Assembly (NCBI GenBank): GCA_026119855.1
Contig: JAOWBW010001049.1
Span: 744,001 to 808,000 of the forward strand
Source of the DNA: Campanula takesimana
Taxonomy: Eukaryota; Streptophyta; Magnoliopsida; Asterales; Campanulaceae
Length of the DNA stretch: 64,000 nt
Direction of reading: 5' to 3'
The stretch's first letter is position 1, and each line of letters opens with the position of its first letter. Made by a program: the position numbers and the translations under genes. This document shows positions 45,928 to 56,023 of the stretch, piece after piece. The notes under the pieces were generated by a model that was not told where the DNA came from, did not search any database, and worked only from the letters and a program-made list of their open reading frames with translations.

Positions 45928-46612
45928 TTAAACCCCCCCAAAAAGAACCTTGGGCTCTGATACCACTTGTTGGGAAAGTGGCGCAGCGGAACGAAAGAAT
46001 AACACTGAAACGTCACGAAGTTAAGTGATGGCGGCACGGGAAAATAAATGAAGCAAAAAATAACAAGGAAAGAAACAAAGAGATTTACGTGGTTCGGCAA
46101 AACCCGCCTTCGTCCACGGAGAGAACCAATTTCACTAATTGAGAGAAATTACACCGTACAAATATAACACTCGTGTTTATCCCCAACCCGAATTATTTGT
46201 ACACCCCACTCTCAATATATCCTAGTGAAATTATACCTCTCACTCCTCTATCACTCTCTCCCCCTTGAATGGACTACCTTGCATTCACCCACAATCTAGA
46301 CTTCTCTCTTATTTGTGGTTTTCTTCATGCTTTCAACAATGACCCATTCTCCCTTTTTATACTTGAGAATTGACCATTCACATATTCCAAGACACTAGAT
46401 TAAATAATAAATGTACATGCTTATCCACACATACATTTATTCTCTCCATACATGTACCACCAAGAATAAATGTACTCATTATCCTTAGTGCATGTATTGA
46501 TAAAACCAATGCAAGTCCATCCCACTGTGTTCTCAATGTGAAGAGCATTTCCAACATGTTATAGCCTTAAATATTTAACATGTGAGATAAAAAAAAATGT
46601 TTTGAGGTTGGA

Positions 46613-47659
46613 AGGGGTGTTCACGGTCCGGTCCGGTCCGGTTTTTATCAAAATTTCACGAAACCAGGACCGAACCAATTATTCGGTTCCGTATAAAAAT
46701 AGAACCAGGACCAGACCAGTACATTATAGAACCGGTTCTATTGGTCCAGTTTCATTGGTCCGGTTCCGGTCCGGTTCTAACTATTACACAGTATAGATTT
46801 TTTATTTTTTTTTTATAACAACAAACATAATACAGTTAAAACATCATTAGTTTTGCCAGCAAAAAAATTAAACTATAATGGTCACAAAAATTTAAAGTTC
46901 AAACTTCAAACCACAACAACAGAATAATTAACTTTGATCTTTTTTGTTACAAAGCATAACATCAAGCTAAAAGGAAAAATAGAGAATATGCCATGCCACA
47001 GTGAGTGTCGCTTTCCAGTTTCAAAATCAAGCTAAAAAGGAAAATAGTTGCCTGCACAAAACAAAAGAGTGTATGACTCCAAATACTAATGCATAATCAG
47101 AATTATAACATGAGTACACAGCTACAATAATGTGTAGCCTCCTATAGCATTCAAAGATTTCCATTAGCCAGTTAAAGGAATTAATGTTTTGTTTATATAT
47201 TTTGGTTTAAAATTAGAAATATACTCCCTCCGTCCCAAAATGATCTTCATGTTTGACTATTCAAACTTTTTAAGGATATGACCACTTGCTTCACTAGCCA
47301 TACCACTTGCTTCACTAGCCATGTTTTGTTTGTTCACTTTTAAAGCCTAGATTGTAGAAATGAGAAGAACTTTTTGAGACAATGAAACATGGAAAATGAG
47401 AAGATCATTTTGGGACGGAGGGAGTATAATATATAATAATATATATATGTAATACACATACATATACATATGATTATGATTGGTCCGGTCCGGTCCAGAA
47501 CCGTGTATATATTTTTCGAAACCGGGACGGGACCAATTAACCGGTTCTATAGAAATTTGGAACCAGAACCAGACCTTTACTACTAATTCGGTCCCGTTTT
47601 TATTGGTTCGGTCCGGTTCTATTGGTCCAGTCCGGTTCCAATTTTTTTTGAACAGCCCT
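46613..47659. mobile_element. Non-autonomous hAT element, 1047 bp
   Basis: Exact 8-bp duplication AGGTTGGA (46605-46612 and 47660-47667) and terminal inverted repeats AGGGGTGTTCA / TGAACAGCCCT. GGTCCGGTCCGG-rich subterminal repeats occur in inverted orientation at both ends (46626-46790 and 47480-47640). No transposase is present. A Stowaway element (47224-47424) is nested inside. Confidence 0.9.
47224..47424. mobile_element. Stowaway-type MITE nested in the hAT element
   Basis: CTCCCTCCGTCCC and GGGACGGAGGGAG ends with TA flanks. It contains an internal tandem duplication of ACCACTTGCTTCACTAGCCA. Confidence 0.92.
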
Positions 47660-47782
47660 AGGTTGGAGTATCAGTTTACGAGGAAGCATTATGAACACAG
47701 TTGATTATGGTGCAAAATTCCTCTCACCAGTAATAAAACAATGCTAAATGCAGCAAAGGTAATTAGTGATTGCTAAAGGATA

Positions 47783-47964
47783 CTCCATCCGTCCCAAAAT
47801 GATCTTCCTGTTTGACTATTCAAACTTTTTAAAAGTATGAACACTCGCGTCAATGGCCATGTTTTGTTTATGCATTTTTAAGCTTAAATTGTAGAAATGT
47901 GAAGAACTTTTTAGGACAATGAGAAATGGCAAATGAGAAGATCATTTTGGGACTGAGGGAGGAG
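47783..47964. mobile_element. Stowaway-type MITE, 182 bp
   Basis: CTCCATCCGTCCCAAAATGA at the left, TTTTGGGACTGAGGGAGGAG at the right, TA flanks. Same subfamily as 47224-47424. Confidence 0.88.
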
Positions 47965-48192
47965 TATTTGGATGTTTTTGCCACCTGTGTAGTTTGATAT
48001 AGATTATATGTAAGTGTTAGTTGAATGATGTTTTTTGCACTGAGAACCTTAGATTTCTAGGTTAATTCTCGTTGGCTTTGTTTTTTGTACTTAAGTTGTC
48101 TAGTCGATAATTGATTGGTGAAGATGGATTGGCATGGGTGTTGCATTGATGAATCATTGTGATCTGAGAGCACATACTCTGTTTATTATAAA

Positions 48193-48378
48193 GGGCAATG
48201 ATAGGGGCACAAAAGAAGTTTACAAAATGATGGATACAAAGTGAGGTGACGATATTTTATTGGTTGCATCGATTGTGGACCCGACACACTCTAATAAAAA
48301 AGATCAGTAGAATCTTAATAAGTACATCATTTTGTAAGCCACATTTTGTGGCACTTATTTGTGACTTTATATTTACCC
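48193..48378. mobile_element. Mutator-type MITE, 186 bp
   Basis: Exact 9-bp duplication TATTATAAA (48184-48192 and 48379-48387). The ends are GGGCAATGATAGGGGCACAA and a diverged inverted end TTTACCC. It shares the interior GATATTTTATTGGTTGCATC-like sequence with 48585-48751. Confidence 0.82.
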
Positions 48379-48468
48379 TATTATAAAACTGTTTAAAATA
48401 ACATTATAAATGCAAGTCCATGTTATACAAAAGTATCATTAATTATATTTTTGTTTGTTTATTCATAG

Positions 48469-49157
48469 GCACATCCATCACAAGTATTTGAACAAGAAGA
48501 TTGAAATATATGATGAGATGGCACTAGTTGTTGGGAAGAATATGGCTATAGGGTTTTTTGCAAAACCGTTCAGTGATATTGATTGAGCAATGCTAGGGGC
48601 ACAAAATTAGGTTACAAAATCTTACTCACAAAATGAGGTGGCGATATTTTATTGGTTATATCGATAATGGATCCGCCACACTCTAATTAAAAACACCAAT
48701 AAAATCATGACACCTATGATTTTGTGATTTTTTGTGCCCCTAGTGTTATTCATATTGATTTGGAAGCTAGCATAGGGAATAATACCGCTTAAGAAATTGA
48801 AGATAATGAGTTTGAAGAGGTGACAAAACCAAAAGAAGTTTCATCAATTGGGCCATCAACAAAGTCAAGGTCTCATCGTAAAAGGTCCCGAGATGATGTG
48901 GACTCATCGTATGAATTAATAGCTGGACAGCTAGGAGTAGTCGCACATGCAATCAAAAATCTTTCTGATGATAAAGTTAAATTCACAGAAAATCAGTACA
49001 AAGAGGTAATGAAAACGGAAGGTTTTGATGAAGATTTTTGGGCAATGTGTTTAACCATTTGAATGCCAACAACTCTTTAGCCCAATGATTTTATGGTCAA
49101 GAGTGCTAACCTTCGAAGGAAGTAGATCAAGAATTTCCTGAGTCAACGGTGAGAAGG
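48469..49157 (+). pseudogene. Myb/SANT-like (L10-interacting MYB type) gene fragment
   Basis: From a splice acceptor (ATTCATAG at 48461-48468) the frame reads HHKYLNKKIEIYDEM and AIGFFAKPFSDID, is broken by a MITE, and resumes DLEASIGNN. It continues as a basic linker (KSRSHRKRSRDD) and QLGVVAHAIKNLSDDK, the C-terminal arrangement of plant Myb/SANT-like (At2g29880-like) proteins as I know them. TAA at about 48790, TGA near 49060 and further stops show it is dead. It is cut at 49157 by the LTR that follows. The family assignment is from memory of the motif pattern, not from a search. Confidence 0.6.
48585..48751. mobile_element. Mutator-type MITE inserted in the Myb/SANT-like fragment
   Basis: Exact 9-bp duplication ATATTGATT (48576-48584 and 48752-48760). 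The termini GAGCAATGCTAGGGGCACAA and its partner (reverse complement GAATAACACTAGGGGCACAA) are well matched. Subtracting the insert and one duplication rejoins the host frame exactly. Confidence 0.93.
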
Positions 49158-50307
49158 TGTTAGTACCCGACCTGAAAATGAGTTTATTAGGACTTTCCCA
49201 AAAATACAAGGACTTTATAGGAATTAGAAACCTTGCAAAGACTTGTCCTGGATTCCCAAAATATCTCATTTATGGCAAAATCTATCAAAATAGGCAACTT
49301 AGGGTTACCATAAAGCAACAGTGAAACCCTAGCTTGAAAATCAAGTCAGCCTGCAGACTTGGCCAGGCGGCCAACCTTGCCACGCCTCGACCTTGGCCAC
49401 GCGGCCAACATTGTCGCCGTCTTCATTCTTGGCCAGGCGGCCAACCTTGCGCCGGATGATCTGGACCATCAGATCTTCCCCTCAGTTTACTATATAAACC
49501 AATCCCATGCTATTGGTTTAGGGATCCGATTTTGAGAGCTCTAAGTACGAATTTTGGAGTTCTTAAACACAATTTTGCTCTCTAATTAGCATTCAAACCT
49601 CCAAGAAGATCAAGGTTTATTTCTTGCCAACATAGGTAAGTTTTCTAACTTATTTCTTCACGTTCTTGCATTATTTCTAATGTAGATCTTTAATATTCAT
49701 GTTCTTGCATGTTTATTCATAGTTTCTTCATATGCTTCGCATGTTTATTCATATGTTCATATATGTTCTTCATATGTTCATCGTGTTCATAGATTAAAAC
49801 CTTATTTATGCTATATTTAGGGTTGCGATCTTCATGTTTGCATGTTATTTCATAGCCGATGATGATCAAGGGTTCATCAACCCGAGGATGATCTAGGAAC
49901 TACTTCTAAACCCTAATCTTTAGGTAATTTCCCCTTCATTATGCATGATCCCGATTCTTCTGACTATTCTAAATTCTCTGCGAACTACGCTGACCTGAGC
50001 TTCTCACATTGAGAGGAACGTAGGCAATCTTCGGATCCGGTCTAAATCACTAACACACTACTAACACATTCATCATGATAGAAAGACCGATCAATTCGGG
50101 CAATAGGAGTGATAACGTTCAATATTCTTCTCTTGTTGTAATTTGACCCCCGAACCCACTAAAAATGCTTTTTTCAATGTTTTGGCTTTAATTAAAACGG
50201 CGTGGCGACTCTCATAATTTTAATGTCGTTAAGAATATTCCCTTTGTAAATAAAAATAATCACAAGATTCTTCCCATGCGTCGCTTCATCGGAAAGGGGT
50301 ATTCACA
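49158..50307 (+). repeat. 5' LTR of the Tat/Ogre-like element
   Basis: Starts TGTTAGTACCCGACC, ends GGTATTCACA. It holds three TTGGCC-N4-GGCCAA near-palindromes (49359-49374, 49393-49408, 49429-49444), TATATAAA (49491-49498), and a CTACG...CGTAG stem-loop at 49985-50023. Confidence 0.8.
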
Positions 50308-50327
50308 GTGGCGACTCCGCTGGGGAC
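50308..50327 (+). promoter_or_regulatory. Primer-binding site of the Tat/Ogre-like element
   Basis: GTGGCGACTCCGCTGGGGAC directly follows the LTR terminal CA. The TGGCGACTCCGCTGGGGA core is the pattern I know for Ogre/Tat elements primed by tRNA-Arg. Confidence 0.8.
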
Positions 50328-50382
50328 TGCTTTGAAACTTTTTCAAACTTAGTGGGTCTAACTTTCGTTCACATCATGATGT

Positions 50383-50826
50383 CTGCCATGTTCTCACATG
50401 CACCTTACACTTTGCCATGTTCTCACATTCACCTTACACTTCTGCCATGTTCACACATGCACACACCTGCCATGTTTACACATGCACACACTTGCCATGT
50501 TTACACATGCACACACCTGCCATGTTTACACATGCACACTTCTGCCATGTTCACACATGCACACACCTGCCATGTTTACACATGCACACTTCTGCCATGT
50601 TCACACATGCACACACACTTGCCATGTTTAACACATGCACACACCTGCCATGTTTACACATGCACGCACCTGCCATGTTTACACATGCACCCTACATACA
50701 CTTGCCATGTTTGCACATGCACACACACTTGCCATGTTTACACATGCTCACACTTGCCATGTTTAACACATGCACACACCTGCCATGTTTACACATGCAC
50801 ACGCCTGCCATGTTTACACATGCACC
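50383..50826 (+). repeat. Tandem repeat of about 25 bp in the retrotransposon leader
   Basis: About 17 imperfect copies of TGCCATGTTTACACATGCAC plus ACACC, between primer site and gag. A (TC)n tract follows at 50940-50973. Long apparent frames here are repeat translations. Confidence 0.92.
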
Positions 50827-50937
50827 CGCGCACTCCGTCATGTTAATACTTGTACCTTGTACCTTGTACCATATACCCTTGTTATCTTCGCTTTAGTTTT
50901 AGGGTCAAACAAAACTCTGCTATGCTCCCTTGTACAT

Positions 50938-50976
<39 letters not shown>

Positions 50977-51700
50977 GCATTGCATTGCATCATCCTAACA
51001 TCAAAAACTTCTCTCTTTTCTCCTTAAAAAGAATTAGTTTCTTGCCACACACTACCACTAGTCCGTGTCAGCACTGCACAGGTCCCCATTACCCGGAGTA
51101 TTCGATGTGCAGGAATTTGTGCGCTACTGTCGCCCTCTTTTCGAGTCACTCGTCTACTCCACTCACCGTGTACGTTCCGCGAGCGGTGGGAACCTTTTAC
51201 CTAACCCGTGTCAACCCACACTAGTATAGGTAACACACCTAGGTTTTGACCGGTTGGTTTGGCTAGCTTTTCCTTAATAGTCAATTAACGCGCTGTCTAT
51301 GTCGAGTCATCCCCAAGTCAATGATGAATCGAGATCTTTGAGAGAAAGTGCACAAAAAAGTGATTTCCCTATAAGGGACGTGCCATGGTGAGATGAGTGT
51401 TTATTGTCAAGATCTCCGCTCATCATTAACTTGCGTAGGATGTAACATAGACGTCACGTTAAATGCCTTTAAGGAAGGGTTAGTCGTAGGATCCGATGGT
51501 TGGTGGAAGCCGCTTGCCCTATAGGACCCTCGCCCAAATTGTCCGTTTGGGGGTGTGCAATGCAGGTGAAAAACGAGGGGTCTATAGACGTAATGATGGC
51601 CTCCACTGATCGTAGTCTCCTAACTAGTTGCGAAAAAGGGGTATCCCTTCCAACCAATTAGGATGTAAATAATGTATGTTTTTGTAAATTAAAATATACT

Positions 51701-54028
51701 TTGCATGAGCCTTCCCCCTCTCCTAAAGCTCCATTGCCCTTCAATCTTTCAGCAAAGCGAGTTTGGATCCGTTCGGGTGGTCGACTACAACGTGAAGCTT
51801 CTACTCCGTCCACGTTCTCAGTCTCGTCATCAGCAATGTCAACTCCCGCTTCAGCTTCAGCCTCTGTTCCTCCTGCCAGTACCGCCGAGCTCAACACCGA
51901 GGCTACTCTCAATGGTATTCCCCCGAGCCTCCAGAACTTCCTAGCCGGTCTCGAAGCCAAGATCAGGAATCTCGAGGAAAGCAATAAGATGTTGGAAGAT
52001 CAGAACCAACAGTTGAAGGGTCACGTTCGACAAAAGGGGACTAAACTGGTGCCCAATGGAGAGAATTTCATTTATGTCGAAGATGAAGAGGTCAATACCA
52101 ACTGTCTCCCCAACACCAATGCCACTGCCTTCCCATTCCCAAGCTACCGCAATGTTCCACCTCCTTCCCTCTACACCCAACAAGGTTTCACTACCATGAG
52201 CAAGAACAAGGCTGTCTATGAACCTTCCCCTGAACTGCTTGGTGGCTACCTCTCCGCTAGCAAACTACCCGTACCCTCGTTGCCTCTGAGTATTGGGATG
52301 GCCGCTGCTACTGCTTCCACTACTCCTCCCGTCATTCTGTCAGAAACTATCCCCGACATCTCCAATCACCCTGTGGTTATGGCCATGCAAGAGCAAATGC
52401 GAAAGTTGATTGAGACCGTAGATAAGCAAGGTGCACCGACTACCAAGACAATCAACCCTAGCCAAGTAGGGGCTCTCCCCAAGGATTTCAAGATGCCTAA
52501 GGTGGCAATGTTTCATGGTGACTCGTGTCCTAAGACTCATTTGGATAGTTATGTGTTGGCCATGAGGGCTCGTGGCTGCACCAACGAACAAATGGCTCGC
52601 GTATTTCATAGCACTTTGGATGGCGTAGCTCTGCGTTGGTTCTTGGGGCTAGAACCAAGCGAGAGGCAAACTTGGGATCAGATCAGCGCCATTTTCTGTG
52701 AGAAGTATCAAGCTAACTTGGATTGGCACGTGAATCGAACAGATCTTGAGAACACTATGCAAAAGCCCGGCGAGGCTATTTATGATTTTTACAAGAGGTG
52801 GAACCATCGGTTGTGTGAGGTCCAATACCCACCAAAGGCGAAGGAACAGAAACAGATTTTCTACAAATGCTTGCTACCGGAGATGAAAGCAGCTATAGGT
52901 AATGGTTACTTCCCTGATTTGCGGGAAATGGTTGACGCCGGAGTAAGGTACGAAGCAGGGTTCACTGGGATTGTGCCGCCAAAGGAAAGTCCAAAGACCA
53001 ACAACAACAATTCCTTCGGCTACAAGGCTCCTACTGCGCCTATGCCTCCTAGGGGTGGAAAGGAGGCCGTCGGCCAAGTGAATATGGTCCAGAAAGAGGT
53101 CCCGTTAGATGTCCAAGCCGTAACAAGGAATGGGGCTCCACCGCAAAGAGAGAGGGAGCACTTTGACGATTTTGGAATGCCTATGGGGAAAGTCTTTGAC
53201 GTGTTAGTCAAGAGAGGTCTTATCAAACCTTTGGAGAATTACCAGCCCGCCTACCCAAGAACTGATTTGGACGCCTCCAAGTTCTGCAAGTATCACAAGC
53301 ACATCGGGCACACAACGGATGGTTGTATTCAATTGAAGCGCGTAGTACAAGGGTTAATCAATGACAAGAAGATTGAGAAGCCGAAGGGTCCTAATGTGGT
53401 GAATAACCCTCTTCCTAACAATGGGGGTGGGGTGAATATGGTGCAAACATGCGAGATTAGTATTCTAGAGCTCATGGACGCCTTTGACGAGATAGGGCTC
53501 ACGATGGTGGATATCTTCATGGCATTGGTGACGCTAGAAATGCTTGAACCATTAGAAGGACACCTTCCCCGCCTTGGTTGCGATTTGTCGAAGTTTTGCC
53601 ACTACCACAAGTGCACCGGTCACACTACCGAAGAATGCTTTGAACTCAAGAAGGCCGTGCAAGAGCTCATCCACAAGGGAGTCATCGAAGACCCTAGAGA
53701 TTATGTAGCTAGCAATGTACTCATGGTAGAACTTAGTGAGATCACTGATCCGGCCGAGCCTGTTGTGGCGGACTGTGATGAGATGGGTTGTATTTCAATA
53801 ACTAATAATAAAGAATCTTCTTGCTACTTGTTGTCTTTAGAAGAACTAGTGAGTGAAGTCGAATCTCTAGAGGAAGAGAGTCCCAAGCCCTCTCAACCTC
53901 TTTCTTGGGCCGAAATCTTCGAGGAGGCCGAAAAAACCGAAGTTTTGCTCCCTTGTCATGACTCGCCATTGTCTTTGGAGGAGCTACGTGCAGAAGTTTG
54001 TCTCCTTACGAGATCCGGTCAAGTGTAG
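51701..54028 (+). CDS. Tat/Ogre-like gag
   Basis: 775 codons to TAG at 54026-54028. The first ATG is 51701; an alternative in-frame start at 51836 (MSTPASASASVPP) is plausible because residues 1-45 look like leader. A coiled-coil-like stretch lies near residue 90 (LEAKIRNLEESNKMLEDQNQ). The retrotransposon gag domain spans about residues 265-425 (PKVAMFHGDSCPKTHLDSYV, LRWFLGLEP, NGYFPDLREM). Two knuckles of CX2HX4HX4C type follow near 528 (CKYHKHIGHTTDGC) and 632 (CHYHKCTGHTTEEC). The stop is in the same frame as the downstream protease region, so gag and pol were probably one frame. Confidence 0.85.
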   Translation: MHEPSPSPKAPLPFNLSAKRVWIRSGGRLQREASTPSTFSVSSSAMSTPASASASVPPASTAELNTEATLNGIPPSLQNFLAGLEAKIRNLEESNKMLEDQNQQLKGHVRQKGTKLVPNGENFIYVEDEEVNTNCLPNTNATAFPFPSYRNVPPPSLYTQQGFTTMSKNKAVYEPSPELLGGYLSASKLPVPSLPLSIGMAAATASTTPPVILSETIPDISNHPVVMAMQEQMRKLIETVDKQGAPTTKTINPSQVGALPKDFKMPKVAMFHGDSCPKTHLDSYVLAMRARGCTNEQMARVFHSTLDGVALRWFLGLEPSERQTWDQISAIFCEKYQANLDWHVNRTDLENTMQKPGEAIYDFYKRWNHRLCEVQYPPKAKEQKQIFYKCLLPEMKAAIGNGYFPDLREMVDAGVRYEAGFTGIVPPKESPKTNNNNSFGYKAPTAPMPPRGGKEAVGQVNMVQKEVPLDVQAVTRNGAPPQREREHFDDFGMPMGKVFDVLVKRGLIKPLENYQPAYPRTDLDASKFCKYHKHIGHTTDGCIQLKRVVQGLINDKKIEKPKGPNVVNNPLPNNGGGVNMVQTCEISILELMDAFDEIGLTMVDIFMALVTLEMLEPLEGHLPRLGCDLSKFCHYHKCTGHTTEECFELKKAVQELIHKGVIEDPRDYVASNVLMVELSEITDPAEPVVADCDEMGCISITNNKESSCYLLSLEELVSEVESLEEESPKPSQPLSWAEIFEEAEKTEVLLPCHDSPLSLEELRAEVCLLTRSGQV

Positions 54029-56023
54029 CAATCCGACCCGAAGGGTGCAAAGAAAGTCTTTGGGAAGGAACCCGAGCAAGCCGACCTAGACAAATAAGAC
54101 CATATCCTCACTCAACTCAAACAAACCCAAGCCCATATTTCACTATGGTCCCTACTCACCTCCTCCCTAGCCCATCGCCTCATGCTCGAGCAAAACCTCG
54201 CCGCCACCATGGTACCATCCACTATTACCCCGGAGGACGTCACCCACATGATTGGTAATATCCACTATGGAAACATCATCACTTTCTCGGAGCTAGACAA
54301 GCCAGTGTTCGGAGTTGATCATAATGAGCCTTTGTACATCACTGTCGAAGTAAATGGCAAGAAGATTCCCCGTGTATTCATTGACAATGGTTCTGCTATT
54401 AATATCCTGCCTTCAAGGATGATGGATGTGGTTGGCGTTTATGGTGTTGATTTACGCCCATCCAAGCAAACCATCAAAGCTTATGACTCTACGTGCCGCG
54501 CCGTGATAGGCGAAGTCACCCTGCCCATTACCATCGGAACGAAGATCCTGCCGACAGATTTCCACGTCATAGACATCCCTGCAACCTTCTCACTCCTCCT
54601 CGGCCGGCCATGGTTACATCAGTCGGGCGCTGTCCCATCTTCCTTGCACCAGTGTGTGAAGTTTCAATCTGGTAATGAAGTGACCATCATCTACAGTGAT
54701 CTTGTAACTGCCCAAGGGACGGACACCAAGGGCGTTCCTGTCTTACAGATTCAGCATGGGGAAGAGAGCCGACTCTTCAATGGCTTCGAAATAGTCGCTC
54801 AAGCACAGATCTGCACCATCGACCTCACCAAAACAACGGACAAAGTGGCACCTGTTGTCAAGATACTGCGTAACATGGGTTTTATACCGGGGCTGGGGCT
54901 AGGTAAGAACTTGCAAGGCCCCACAGAATTGGTTGAAGAGATTAATCATCGAGGGTTGTTCGGTCTAGGATACACCCTTACTCTTGAAGACAAGATGGAG
55001 CACCAAAGGATAGAATTGCTTAAAAAGATGAAGCTTCCCTACAAAAAGCCCGAAATGCGGCCATACCGCCTGTCCCTGAATAGCTACTTTGTCAGAGAAG
55101 GCGAGGAGTTTTTGTGTTTTGAGTTCGCCGAGCCATGGATTGACCACACCGGGAAATTGCAGAAAGGGTTCGAGATTTTCAGAGATGTGGAATTCGATCG
55201 GTCCAACATAAAGCTAAGTTACATGGAATATGACAAAGCCACGGGCAGAGTTAGAACCATCAGGCATGAGTACTCCACCAAGGTTGCAGAAGACTTGGCA
55301 GATCAACTTGAAGCCACAACCCTTGACAAGCCAGCAATAGAAGCCGCAGAAACTCCAAGTTTGACTGAGACGTGGGACGGCCAACATCTGCTTCAACATC
55401 TGGGTAATCTGGGGCTGCACGAAGACATGGTTGCCGTCATCGGGGACGATTCTGAAGATAAGGTGGACCCAAGGACATTGGTGATACCCATGGGGGACAA
55501 GCTCAAGAATTGGTGCATCATTGGGGGACCTATAGCTACTCCGGAATTTATGATGGGAACACTGGGGCTTACTCCTTCTCCTGTCGCCACTCCTGCAGCA
55601 TCTCCTGTCACTCGCCCAAAATCCCCGTCCCCAGAGTCTAGTGTTTTACATTTTGAATTTGAGTCTTCCTCTAAGTCTGATGACCTTACGTCTGAAGACT
55701 ATGATCTTGTTGCAAACGCTATTTTCCCTTTTGCCATGAATGAAACCCTCGACCTTTCCGAGTATCCCTCCATAGTCACTCTTTTAACTGATAAATTGGC
55801 TAATAATCAAACTAATGATATACACTTAGTTAATAATGATTCATTAGAAGAGGCAGACACAGACACATTAAATGATGAATACATTAAAGAGATCTCAGAA
55901 CAGGTTATTAATCAAAAAGAATCTCGAGCCCAAGCTGCCGATGAGGTGTTAACGTGCGTGAATTTGGGAACCGAAGGCGAGCCTGAGGAAACGCAAATTG
56001 GGAGTTTCTTCAGCGGAGCCTAA
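54029..56023 (+). pseudogene. Tat/Ogre-like protease and G-patch region
   Basis: Continuous with gag in the same frame, apart from stops at 54026 (TAG), about 54095 (TAA) and 56021 (TAA). The aspartic protease has FIDNGSAINILP (about 54376-54411; DNG instead of the more common D-S/T-G) and a later LLLGRPWLHQSGA. A G-patch follows (NMGFIPGLGLGKNLQGPTEL, about 54873-54932). The last 350 or so residues are an acidic, low-similarity linker before reverse transcriptase. Confidence 0.8.

Larger units (their letters stand above)
41545..46556 (-). mobile_element. Copia gag-only element array with three LTRs
   Basis: Order on the plus strand: LTR 41545-42133, interior, LTR 43754-44342, interior, LTR 45968-46556. 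All three LTRs are exactly 589 bp. A single target duplication TGTTA (41540-41544 and 46557-46561) flanks the whole array. Each interior has a primer-binding site complementary to initiator tRNA-Met (minus TGGTATCAGAGC; plus 43740-43751 and 45954-45965) and a polypurine tract (minus GCAAGGGGGGAT or GCAAGGGAGGGAT) before the LTR. Each interior is about 1.6 kb and encodes only gag and protease-region sequence. Confidence 0.92.

Noticed and set aside
49985..50023. Hammerhead ribozyme (retrozyme-like) reading of the CTGACCTGAG...GAAC stem-loop
   Set aside because: The core lacks CTGATGA and GAAA in hammerhead positions, so only a structured element of unknown type is claimed.
50352..50896. His/Cys/Thr-rich frames of 77-164 codons
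   Set aside because: All three frames are open because the 25-bp leader repeat lacks stops; no domain.
53998..54258. 86-codon frame bridging gag and protease as a frameshift product
   Set aside because: gag and protease are already in the same frame; the bridging frame has no domain similarity.
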